From the NCBI GenBank assembly GCA_021163705.1, contig JAGGTO010000132.1:1-14533 (forward strand): a stretch of DNA of 14,533 nucleotides, read 5' to 3'. The stretch's first letter is position 1. Each line of letters opens with the position of its first letter. The position numbers and the translations under genes were made by a program. The stretch is from Thermoplasmata archaeon. Its GTDB lineage: Archaea; Thermoplasmatota; Thermoplasmata; Thermoplasmatales; Aciduliprofundaceae. The notes below the pieces were generated by a model that was not told where the DNA came from, searched no databases, and was given only the letters and a program-made list of their open reading frames with translations. Positions 7,767 through 13,808 of this stretch are shown here, one piece after another.

Positions 7767-7896
7767 GGGGCCGTGGGGTAGCTTGGTTATCCTACCGGCT
7801 TTGGGAAGGAAGGGGCACCAGGGTTCCCCTTTCCAAACCCCTCCTGCCCCTCCGTCAAGATAGCCGGTGACTCCGGTTCAAATCCGGGCGGCCCCA
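7767..7896 (+). tRNA. tRNA-Pro (UGG anticodon), interrupted by a 56-base intron
   Basis: The exons 7767-7805 and 7862-7896 fold into a full cloverleaf. The acceptor stem GGGGCCG pairs perfectly with CGGCCCC (7889-7895), and discriminator A is at 7896. The D arm lies in 7776-7793, the anticodon stem is CCGGC (7795-7799) with GCCGG (7863-7867), and the anticodon TGG is at 7802-7804. The T arm is TCCGG, loop TTCAAAT, CCGGG. CCA is not encoded (CTA follows), so it must be added later, as is common in archaea. The UGG anticodon assigns proline, decoding CCA and probably other CCN codons. The intron sits at the canonical 37/38 position. Confidence 0.93.
7806..7861 (+). other. tRNA intron with bulge-helix-bulge splice motif
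   Basis: Removal of 56 bases between G37 (7805) and A38 (7862) restores a seven-base anticodon loop. The expected archaeal motif is present. TTTG (7800-7803) pairs with CAAG (7856-7859) to give the four-pair central helix. The first bulge is GG^A (7804-7806) and the second is AT^A (7860-7862), each cut between its second and third base as splicing endonuclease requires. Beyond the bulges the intron forms its own stem, mainly GGGGCA (7812-7817) with TGCCCC (7845-7850). The part 7809-7844 is closely similar to the repeat starting at 7901. Confidence 0.85.
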
Positions 7897-7897
7897 C

Positions 7898-8065
7898 TAC
7901 GAAGGGGCACCTACGGTTCCCCTCTCTACACCCCTCCCTTATTAGGTTTGGGGTAAAGCCCTTTTTTAAAGGGCTTTGGGGGTAAAGCACCTTTGTAAAA
8001 GGGGCTTTTCGTTAGAATTATCAATCTTGGTTGCAGGAGGTAAAGGAACCCGCTGGTGGTTCCTG
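7898..8065 (+). repeat. Hairpin-repeat module, copy 1
   Basis: Starts two bases after the tRNA. Shared blocks with copy 2, in the same order: TACGAAGGGG (7898), CCCCTCTCTACACCCC (7919-7934), GGGTAAAGCCCTTTT (7951-7965), TAAAGGGCTT (7967-7976) and GGGGGTAAA (7978-7986). It contains inverted repeats 7903-7911/7915-7923 (one mismatch, spacer TAC), 7955-7964/7968-7977 (perfect, spacer TTT), 7984-7994/7998-8008 (one mismatch, spacer GTA) and 8044-8050/8058-8064 (perfect, 7-base spacer). The stretch 8010-8036 has no clear hairpin. Confidence 0.8.
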
Positions 8066-8212
8066 TACGAAGGGGGCTTCGCCCCCTCTCTACACCCCCA
8101 ATTTTTCTTTCCGGGTAAAGCCCTTTTCTAAAGGGCTTGGGGGTAAACGAGCAACCGAAGGTTGCGAGCAAGCCTCGCTCTGCGAGGCGCTGGCCCTTTT
8201 TTAAAGGGCTTT
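8066..8212 (+). repeat. Hairpin-repeat module, copy 2
   Basis: Begins 168 bases after copy 1 with the same blocks: TACGAAGGGG (8066), CCCCTCTCTACACCCC (8083-8098), GGGTAAAGCCCTTTT (8113-8127) and GGGGGTAAA (8139-8147). Its inverted repeats are 8071-8077/8081-8087 (spacer TTC), 8118-8126/8130-8138 (TCT), 8151-8156/8160-8165 (GAA), 8172-8178/8182-8188 (TCT) and 8193-8199/8203-8209 (TTT). All five are perfect and all have exactly three spacer bases. Stem sequences after the last GGGGGTAAA block differ completely from copy 1. Confidence 0.8.
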
Positions 8213-8237
8213 CCCTTATTTTCTTTTTTATGATTTT
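8192..8237 (+). terminator. Likely terminator: hairpin plus T-rich run
   Basis: The last hairpin of the array is followed by T-rich sequence (CCCTTATTTTCTTTTTT, then six T at 8234-8239). Archaeal RNA polymerase stops at such T runs. It would end a transcript that enters the array from the tRNA promoter. Hairpins are not strictly needed in archaea, so the T run is the main signal. Confidence 0.45.
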
Positions 8238-8243
8238 TTCATA

Positions 8244-8279
8244 GATTTGAATTAATTTGATTTGGACAGGAAAGATTTG
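8244..8279 (+). repeat. Three GATTTG direct repeats spaced exactly 15 bases
   Basis: GATTTG occurs at 8244, 8259 and 8274, with starts exactly 15 bases apart, inside AT-rich sequence about 80-110 bases before the promoter of the dehydrogenase operon. Together with the palindrome just downstream it may be part of a regulator-binding region. No factor can be named. Confidence 0.4.
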
Positions 8280-8301
8280 AAAAAAATTTTGCACAAAAAA
8301 T

Positions 8302-8322
8302 TTAAAATCGGCGAGATTTTAA
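8302..8322 (+). promoter_or_regulatory. Perfect 8-base palindrome, possible operator
   Basis: TTAAAATC (8302-8309) and GATTTTAA (8315-8322) are perfect reverse complements around the spacer GGCGA. The site ends about 33 bases before the TATA box at 8356, where an archaeal activator or repressor dimer (for example Lrp/AsnC-like) would bind. The regulator is inferred only; no gene for one is in the window. Confidence 0.4.
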
Positions 8323-8355
8323 CTCTTATTTTAAATAAATTCAAATGGTAAAAAC

Positions 8356-8364
8356 TATATAAAA
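8356..8364 (+). promoter_or_regulatory. TATA box of the amine/amino-acid dehydrogenase operon
   Basis: TATATAAAA with A-rich BRE sequence (AAAAAC) before it. Transcription should start near 8386, giving a very short leader carrying the AAGGTGAT ribosome site at 8384-8391 just ahead of ATG 8395. A second, weaker TATA-like stretch (TTTTAAATAAA) lies at 8329-8339. Confidence 0.6.
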
Positions 8365-8394
8365 AAAGCTCATTCCTCAACCCAAGGTGATTAG

Positions 8395-9831
8395 ATGAGG
8401 CTTCAGGAGCATCCAATCATAGATTTTACGAAAAGAAGGGGAAGAAAGGTGACAATATATTTTGAGGGAAAACCTATTGAGGCGTATGAAGGAGAGCCAA
8501 TTGCGGAGGCGCTGCATGCTGCGGGTATAAGGGTTCTGAGTTACACACCCAAGCTCAATAGACCACGCGGATTATTCTGTGCCATAGGTAAATGCTCCTC
8601 ATGCCTGATGGTTGTGAATGGTATCCCAAATGTGCGTACATGCATAACACTCGTTGAAGATGGAATGAGAATCGAGAGACAGAGAGGATTGCAGCCTCTC
8701 CCAAAGAATGTCAAGTCGCCGAGATGGAAGGATGCAGAAAAGAAATATGGAGATATTATCGTAATAGGTGGTGGCCCCGCAGGACTTGCAGCAGCGATAA
8801 AGGCAGCCGAGAATGGAGCAAAGGTCATGCTAATAGATGAGAATCCAATTCTTGGCGGGCAACTTGTTAAGCAAACCCACAAATTCTTTGGGAAGAGGGA
8901 ACAGTTTGCAGGTGTGAGGGGAATAAAGATTGCCGAGATACTTGCGAAGGAGGCAAAGGATAAGGGTGTGGAGATACATCTTGAGACATCTGCCATAGGC
9001 ATATTCCAGGAAGGAGATCAGAAGATGGTAGCTGCTGTGAAGAAGAATACCCACCTAATGGAATTTTACGGCAAAGCGGTTATAGTTGCCACTGGAGCCA
9101 TGGAGAAAATGATACCTTTTAAGAACAATGATCTTCCAGGTGTTTATGGGGCGGGAGCCATTCAGACACTGATGAATACCTACGGCATAGAGCCTGGAAA
9201 GAGAGTTTTAATTGTAGGTGCTGGAAATGTGGGAGTAATTCTCGCATATCAGTTACTGCAGGCAAATGTGGAAGTAGTTGCTATAGTTGAGGCCATGCCC
9301 AGAATAGGGGGCTATTTTGTGCATGCAGCCAAAATTCGAAGACTTGGAGTTCCAATATACACAAGACACACTATTTTAAGGGCGGAAGGAAAGGAGAAGG
9401 TTGAGAGAGCGGTCATAGCGCAGATAGATGAGAAATGGAAACCAATTCCAGGTACGGAAAAAACATTTGATGTGGATATAATTGCCCTTGCAGTTGGATT
9501 AAGACCCAGTGTGGAGCTTTTGCATCAGGCAGGCTGTCAGCTTGTATATGTTCGAGAATTGAGTGGATATGTTACAAGGCATGATAAGAGAATGGAAACC
9601 ACTGTTCGCGGTATATTCGTGGCTGGAGATTCTTCAGGCATTGAAGAAGCAACCACTGCAATGCTTGAAGGTAAAATTGCAGGATTATCTGCCGCTCTCC
9701 TTGTAGGAAAAGCAAAGCCTGCTGTTTTGGAGGAGATAAAGAAGTATCAGGATGACCTGAACGAGTTTAGGAGTGGCCCATTTGGGCAGCATATTCTCAA
9801 AGGTATAGAGAAGGTGATGATCCATGACTGA
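8395..9831 (+). CDS. FAD/NAD-binding alpha subunit with [2Fe-2S] domain (PDH1-like dehydrogenase)
   Basis: A 478-residue protein with three parts. Residues about 18-95 form a [2Fe-2S] plant-type ferredoxin domain (Fer2_4) with C62, C67, C70 and C83. Residues about 119 onward form an FAD-binding Rossmann fold with IGGGPAG at 124-130 and LGGQL after it. A second nucleotide site, LIVGAGNVG, lies near residue 275, and GIFVAGDSSG in the C-terminal part contacts FAD. It matches the alpha subunit of archaeal L-proline dehydrogenase PDH1 and the N-terminal half of sarcosine oxidase alpha or HcnA/B proteins, without the folate-binding tail of sarcosine oxidase. In PDH1 this subunit carries NADH dehydrogenase activity. 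ATG follows AAGGTGAT. The gene overlaps the next by 8 bases. Substrate is not fixed by sequence. Confidence 0.88.
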   Translation: MRLQEHPIIDFTKRRGRKVTIYFEGKPIEAYEGEPIAEALHAAGIRVLSYTPKLNRPRGLFCAIGKCSSCLMVVNGIPNVRTCITLVEDGMRIERQRGLQPLPKNVKSPRWKDAEKKYGDIIVIGGGPAGLAAAIKAAENGAKVMLIDENPILGGQLVKQTHKFFGKREQFAGVRGIKIAEILAKEAKDKGVEIHLETSAIGIFQEGDQKMVAAVKKNTHLMEFYGKAVIVATGAMEKMIPFKNNDLPGVYGAGAIQTLMNTYGIEPGKRVLIVGAGNVGVILAYQLLQANVEVVAIVEAMPRIGGYFVHAAKIRRLGVPIYTRHTILRAEGKEKVERAVIAQIDEKWKPIPGTEKTFDVDIIALAVGLRPSVELLHQAGCQLVYVRELSGYVTRHDKRMETTVRGIFVAGDSSGIEEATTAMLEGKIAGLSAALLVGKAKPAVLEEIKKYQDDLNEFRSGPFGQHILKGIEKVMIHD

Positions 9832-10324
9832 AAAATATTTAGAAAGAGGGTATTTAACACCTGAAGAGTTGAAAGAAATTATTGAGCTTCCCTCAGAGGA
9901 AAGGCTGAGGGGAAAACCTGTGGCCGTACCAGAATGTCCGCAGAGGATTCCATGCACACCTTGCAAGGAGATATGTCCCACGGATGCAATAAAGATGGAT
10001 AATCCAAATGATATTCCCGTAGTGGATTATGATAAATGCATTGGCTGTTCATTATGTGTCCAGATATGCCCTGGGCTGGCATTTTTCATGGTTCAGTACA
10101 GAGGAGATAAGGCAAGAGTAACTATGCCTCATGAGCTTCTTCCCTTGCCTAAGAGAGGAGAGGAGGTTATTCTGCTAAATCGAAAAGGCGAGGAAATAGG
10201 GAAAGGTAAGGTTATTCTTATTATTCCCCGGGATAAAAGTGTGGGGGATACTCCTGTTGTCACAGTTGAGGTACCTCTCGAGCTTGCCTGGGAGGCCCGT
10301 GCTATAAAGGTGGTGAGAGAATGA
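9824..10324 (+). CDS. Ferredoxin-like gamma subunit, two [4Fe-4S] clusters
   Basis: A 166-residue protein with eight cysteines arranged for two [4Fe-4S] clusters. C38, C44, C47 and C51 form C-x5-C-x2-C-x3-CP, and C72, C75, C78 and C82 form the regular C-x2-C-x2-C-x3-CP. The first cluster spacing is wider than in ordinary 2[4Fe-4S] ferredoxins. After the ferredoxin part (to about residue 90) comes a beta-rich domain of about 75 residues with LLPLPKRGEEVILLNRKG. This architecture fits the gamma (pdhF-type) subunit of PDH1, an electron relay between the flavin subunits. The start overlaps the alpha gene by 8 bases with AAGGTGATG upstream; the end overlaps the delta gene as ATGA. Confidence 0.85.
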   Translation: MTEKYLERGYLTPEELKEIIELPSEERLRGKPVAVPECPQRIPCTPCKEICPTDAIKMDNPNDIPVVDYDKCIGCSLCVQICPGLAFFMVQYRGDKARVTMPHELLPLPKRGEEVILLNRKGEEIGKGKVILIIPRDKSVGDTPVVTVEVPLELAWEARAIKVVRE

Positions 10325-10608
10325 GTGATGATCCGAGAGAGAGAATAATAATATGCAGATGCAATGATGTAACTCTAAAAGATATTGAAGATATAATAGA
10401 TTCAGGCATAACCGATATTGAGGAGATAAAGAGGCTCACCCGCATAGGGATGGGTCCCTGTCAGGGAAGAACCTGTCTTCCGCTTGTGGCGGGAATCATA
10501 GCGAGAAAAACAGGAAAGAAAATAGAGGAGATAGAGCTCCCTGCAACCCGTGTACCCATAAGGCCGGTACCAATGGGAGTTTTGGCAGGTGATATGGATG
10601 AGGAGTAA
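10321..10608 (+). CDS. BFD-like [2Fe-2S] delta subunit
   Basis: A 95-residue protein of the bacterioferritin-associated-ferredoxin-like (Fer2_BFD) type. Four cysteines fit a [2Fe-2S] cluster: C12 and C14 in IICRCNDVT, and C47 and C52 in GMGPCQGRTC. The helical segment between them (residues 17-44) is as in BFD domains. In sarcosine oxidase and HCN synthase relatives this domain is usually fused within the alpha subunit; a separate small gene here matches the delta (pdhX-type) subunit of PDH1. The start overlaps the gamma stop (ATGA), with AGGTGGTGAGAG before it. A proline-rich tail follows residue 70. Confidence 0.87.
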   Translation: MSDDPRERIIICRCNDVTLKDIEDIIDSGITDIEEIKRLTRIGMGPCQGRTCLPLVAGIIARKTGKKIEEIELPATRVPIRPVPMGVLAGDMDEE

Positions 10609-11755
10609 GGCAAAAACCGTGATTATAGGTGGAGGAATAATAGGGCTCAGCATCGCTTACAATCTTGCAAAGATGGGAGAGGAGGATATAGTTGTTCTTG
10701 AGAAAAGCTATCTTGGCTCCGGCTCAACATTCCGCTGTGGCTCAGGAATAAGGCAGCAGTTTGGAGATGATGCTAATATCCAGATGATGAAGAGGAGCGT
10801 TGAAATATGGAAAAATATGGAAAATGAACTGGGCTACAATGTTGAATTTGAGCAGGGAGGCTATCTATTTCTGCTCTACGATGAGGAAGAACTGAAAACT
10901 TTCGAGAGGAATGTGAAATTGCAAAATAAGTATGGAGTTCCCTCAAGAATAATCACGCCTGAGGAGGCGAAGGAAATAGTACCGCTTCTCAATACGGATG
11001 GTGTGATAGCTGCTGCTTTCAATCACACTGATGGTAAGGCAAATCCCTTCAAAGCGGTGTTCGCATATGCCAATGCAGCAAAGAAACTAGGGGTGGATAT
11101 TTACGAGTACACGGAAGCGAAGGATATAAAGGTGGAAGACGGAAAGATCAAAAAGGTAATAACAGATAAGGGAGAGATAGAGACGGGAAGGGTTATAAAT
11201 GCGGCCAATGCCTGGGCGCCATTGATAAATAAAATGGCAGGAGTGCCAGTGGATATACCAATACATCCGTACAAGCATCAGGGTATAAAGACTGAGCCAT
11301 TCAAAATAGGTGAGATCAATCCAATGATCGTATCGTTCAAACATGATGGTGTTTATATGACGCAGGAGGCAAACCAGGGAGGAATAATAGGGGGCTATGC
11401 CCTTAAATATGGACCCACCTACGATATCACGCCCACCTATGAGTTCTTGAGGGGAGTTAGTTACCGCTTTTCCCAGATAATACCTGCTCTGAAATATCTC
11501 AATGTTATAAGAATCTGGGCCGGATACTATGCAGAGACTCCTGATGACAATGCGGCCATAGGGAGAATAAACGAGGTGGATGAATTTTATATAGCTGCTG
11601 GCTTCTCAGGCCATGGATTTATGCTTGCTCCCGCAGTCTCAGAGGCCATAGCAGAATTAATTGTAGATGGAAAGACTTCCAAGCCTCTGTGGTTCTATGA
11701 CCCTTACAGATTTGAGCGTGGAGAGTTGAGAGAGCAGGCGGTGCAGATGGGATAA
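10598..11755 (+). CDS. FAD-dependent catalytic beta subunit (DAO family, proline/sarcosine dehydrogenase-like)
   Basis: A 385-residue FAD protein of the D-amino-acid oxidase (DAO) superfamily. The dinucleotide site VIIGGGIIGLS is at residues about 8-18, followed by GSGSTFRCGSGIRQQFG, which is very close to the region after the FAD site in PDH1 beta and sarcosine oxidase beta. The C-terminal block AAGFSGHGFMLAPAVSEAIAEL contacts the flavin. This subunit should oxidise the amine or amino acid (L-proline in PDH1), passing electrons to the other subunits. ATG at 10598 is preferred over GTG at 10589 because AGGTGAT lies four bases upstream; it overlaps the delta gene by 11 bases. Related enzymes use sarcosine, glycine or D-amino acids, so the substrate remains open. 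Confidence 0.87.
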   Translation: MRSKAKTVIIGGGIIGLSIAYNLAKMGEEDIVVLEKSYLGSGSTFRCGSGIRQQFGDDANIQMMKRSVEIWKNMENELGYNVEFEQGGYLFLLYDEEELKTFERNVKLQNKYGVPSRIITPEEAKEIVPLLNTDGVIAAAFNHTDGKANPFKAVFAYANAAKKLGVDIYEYTEAKDIKVEDGKIKKVITDKGEIETGRVINAANAWAPLINKMAGVPVDIPIHPYKHQGIKTEPFKIGEINPMIVSFKHDGVYMTQEANQGGIIGGYALKYGPTYDITPTYEFLRGVSYRFSQIIPALKYLNVIRIWAGYYAETPDDNAAIGRINEVDEFYIAAGFSGHGFMLAPAVSEAIAELIVDGKTSKPLWFYDPYRFERGELREQAVQMG

Positions 11756-11822
11756 TTATAAGATGTAACAGCAAAGTAAACGACGGAAATCGCATCATCT
11801 ATTTCGATCTTGGGGAAAAGTG

Positions 11823-11832
11823 TTAAATATTT
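11823..11832 (+). promoter_or_regulatory. Likely TATA box for the flavoprotein reductase gene
   Basis: TTAAATATTT, with GGGAAAAGTG before it as a BRE-like element. The predicted transcript start near 11852 leaves a very short leader carrying GAGGTG ahead of ATG 11862. This suggests the gene is transcribed on its own rather than with the dehydrogenase operon ending at 11755. Confidence 0.5.
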
Positions 11833-11861
11833 CGTTCCATATCCCATTTGAGGTGAAAAGT

Positions 11862-13196
11862 ATGAAAACGGATGTGCTAATAATTGGTGGCGGTCCTGCA
11901 GGAATAGTTACTGCTGTAACAGCAAAGCAGAACTATCCAGAGAAAAAAATAGTTGTGGTAAGAAAAGAGCAGAGAGTTGCAGTACCCTGCGGTATTCCAT
12001 ATATCTTTGGCACATTGCGAGATGTGGAGAAAAATCTGATTCCTGATTCTGTTTTGACCAGTAAAGGAATAGAAATACTCGTGGATGAGATTGTGGATGT
12101 TGATACGGAGAAAAAGATTGCAAAGAGTAAAGAGCATGGAAATATAGAATTTGAGAAACTGATATTTGCCACGGGTTCCAAGCCCATAAAGCCACCCATT
12201 AAAGGGATTGATGGAAACAATGTTTTCTTTGTTAAGAAAGATCCACAATATCTTCAAGAATTGCTGAAAAGAGTTGATGAGAGCGAGGGCATAGTGATTA
12301 TAGGTGGAGGTTTCATAGGTGTAGAATTTGCAGATGAGCTGAGAAAACTTGGAAAAAAAGTGAGCATAGTGGAGATGCTTCCCCATGTGCTCTCCGCATC
12401 CTTCGATGATGAATTCTGTGAAATGGCAGAAGAGGAGTTGAGAAGAACAGGCGTTGAGATATATACGAATTCAAAGGTTGTGGAGATAAAGGAGAACAGG
12501 GTTATATTATCCTCTGGCAAAGAGATTCCTGGAGATATTGTGATAGTATCTGTGGGTGCTCGTCCTAATACTGATCTGGCAGAGAAAATAGGGTTAAAGG
12601 TGAGCAAAAATGGTATAATGGTGGATGAATATATGCGAACTTCACATCCAGATATCTTTGCTGTTGGAGATTGTGCTGAAAAGAGAGATTTCTTTACAAG
12701 AGATGTTAAGCCAGTGATGCTTGCCTCAGTAGCCACTGCAGAGGCCCGAATTGCAGGGGCAAATCTCTATAAAATAAAAGCATTTAAGCAGTTCAAAGGC
12801 ACCTTGGGCATATTTGCAACTAAAGTAGGTAACCTGGCTTTGGGGGCTGCCGGACTCATTGAAAGGCAGGCAAAGAAAGATGGATTTGATTATGTAGTAG
12901 GTAGAAGTGAAGTGGCAGATAAGCACCCAGGCACTCTACCTGGTACAAATAAGGTGAGAGTTAAGTTACTCTTCACAAAACAGGGTGGATTTTTCTTAGG
13001 CGCTCAGATTGCTGGAGGAGATACTATAGGAGAGATGATAAACCTAGTAGGATTTGCAATAGAGAGTGGATACACAGCCTCTAGATATATGACCCTGCAG
13101 ATAGGTACGCATCCTCTCTTAACACCTGCTCCAACAGCCCCTGCAACTTTAAAAGCAGCTGAAGATGCCCTGATGAAAATTTATCGTGGCAAATAA
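11862..13196 (+). CDS. CoA-disulfide reductase / NADH oxidase / NSR-type flavoprotein
   Basis: A 444-residue two-dinucleotide-fold flavoprotein. FAD is bound at LIIGGGPAG (residues 6-14), NAD(P)H at VIIGGGFIGVEFA (about 147-159), and FAD again at DIFAVGDCAE; the C-terminus is a dimerisation domain. The single redox cysteine is C43 in VAVPCGIPYIFG, the position used by CoA-disulfide reductase, NADH oxidase and the CoA-dependent NAD(P)H sulfur reductase (NSR) of Pyrococcus. The C-terminal active-site block reads YMTLQIGTHPLLTPAPTAP instead of the tyrosine-containing YAPP-type block of classical CoA-disulfide reductases. A longer reading from 11820 adds 14 residues, but ATG 11862 has GAGGTG upstream. 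A role in sulfur or polysulfide reduction is plausible beside an MBX-like complex; NADH oxidase is an alternative. Confidence 0.85.
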   Translation: MKTDVLIIGGGPAGIVTAVTAKQNYPEKKIVVVRKEQRVAVPCGIPYIFGTLRDVEKNLIPDSVLTSKGIEILVDEIVDVDTEKKIAKSKEHGNIEFEKLIFATGSKPIKPPIKGIDGNNVFFVKKDPQYLQELLKRVDESEGIVIIGGGFIGVEFADELRKLGKKVSIVEMLPHVLSASFDDEFCEMAEEELRRTGVEIYTNSKVVEIKENRVILSSGKEIPGDIVIVSVGARPNTDLAEKIGLKVSKNGIMVDEYMRTSHPDIFAVGDCAEKRDFFTRDVKPVMLASVATAEARIAGANLYKIKAFKQFKGTLGIFATKVGNLALGAAGLIERQAKKDGFDYVVGRSEVADKHPGTLPGTNKVRVKLLFTKQGGFFLGAQIAGGDTIGEMINLVGFAIESGYTASRYMTLQIGTHPLLTPAPTAPATLKAAEDALMKIYRGK

Positions 13197-13211
13197 CGAA
13201 AAACGCAACGC

Positions 13212-13235
13212 CTTTCTTTAATTTTTTTATTTTTC
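13212..13235 (+). terminator. Poly-T terminator after the flavoprotein gene
   Basis: Sixteen bases after the stop codon comes CTTTCTTTAATTTTTTTATTTTT, a typical archaeal T-run terminator with no hairpin. Confidence 0.6.
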
Positions 13236-13290
13236 GAGATTGTAAGAAATTATTAAATTCTTCATTGCAATTCCCCGTTGATGCCCTATG

Positions 13291-13300
13291 TTTAAGATAA
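13291..13300 (+). promoter_or_regulatory. Possible TATA element for the NuoE/NuoF genes
   Basis: TTTAAGATAA lies about 26 bases before a plausible transcript start near 13321, just ahead of the GGGAGGCGAT ribosome site at 13330-13339. A second AT-rich candidate (ATTATTAAATT, 13249-13259) would give a leader of about 60 bases. Either could serve. Confidence 0.3.
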
Positions 13301-13343
13301 TAGACGAGAAAGCCCTAGCAACGGAGAATGGGAGGCGATTTTT

Positions 13344-13808
13344 ATGAGCCTAAAGTTGGACTACATTTATAATTATGAGCAAAATCCGAGTTCTCTAATA
13401 CCCTTACTGCAGAAAACTCAAGAAAACTTTGGCTATCTTCCAAAAGAGGCGCTTGAGGAAATTTCCAGATATTTAAGAGTTCCTTTAAGTAGGGTGTATG
13501 GCGTTGCAACATTCTATGCTCAGTTTCGATTTGAACCACTGGGCAAATATGTGATAAAGATATGCCATGGAACCGCCTGTCATGTCAATGGTGCTGTTAA
13601 CATTTCTCAGGCCATAACCGAGGAGCTTGGAATTGAAGAAGGGCAAACGACGGAGGACGGTCTCGTGACATTGGAGCGTGTCGCCTGCCTTGGGTGCTGT
13701 AGCCTAGCGCCGGTCGTGATGATAAATAATAAGGTCTTCGGCAAGCTCACGCCCGAGAAGGTCAGGAAGCTGATAAAGAAGCTCAGGGAGGGAAAGCTCG
13801 ATGTCTGA
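13344..13808 (+). CDS. NuoE-like thioredoxin-fold [2Fe-2S] subunit
   Basis: A 154-residue NuoE/HydC-type (24-kDa) subunit. An N-terminal helical part contains the family block VPLSRVYGVATFYAQFRF. The thioredoxin-like domain has the four [2Fe-2S] ligands C74 and C79 (CHGTAC) and C115 and C119 (ACLGCCSLAP), with an extra C118. It should pair with the NuoF-like protein encoded next, whose start overlaps it by 8 bases, to exchange electrons with NAD(P)H. Such pairs serve complex I, HydABC-type hydrogenases, NAD-linked formate dehydrogenases and bifurcating enzymes; the partner lies beyond the window. The last third of the gene uses more GTC, CTC, GAC and GCC codons than the first part, suggesting a mosaic origin. 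Confidence 0.9.
   Translation: MSLKLDYIYNYEQNPSSLIPLLQKTQENFGYLPKEALEEISRYLRVPLSRVYGVATFYAQFRFEPLGKYVIKICHGTACHVNGAVNISQAITEELGIEEGQTTEDGLVTLERVACLGCCSLAPVVMINNKVFGKLTPEKVRKLIKKLREGKLDV

Noticed and set aside
7767..7896. Two separate tRNA half-genes or a degraded tRNA
   Set aside because: The halves are on the same strand in the right order and the 56 bases between them form a canonical splice motif, so a normal intron explains the gap.
7898..8212. CRISPR array
   Set aside because: There are short repeats, but no regular repeat-spacer period, the hairpin stems themselves vary, and the module occurs only twice at 168 bases. No cas genes are present.
7787..8294. Two minus-strand open frames across the repeat region, with repeated peptides such as PKPFKKGLYP
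   Set aside because: They follow the DNA repeats, the equivalent frame in the second copy hits a stop just after the matching segment, no ribosome site is seen, and one frame runs over the tRNA gene. They are by-products of the hairpin repeats.
11877..12736. Several 95-169-residue minus-strand frames opposite the flavoprotein gene
   Set aside because: The plus strand encodes a complete flavoprotein with both dinucleotide sites; the antisense frames have no start signals or motifs.
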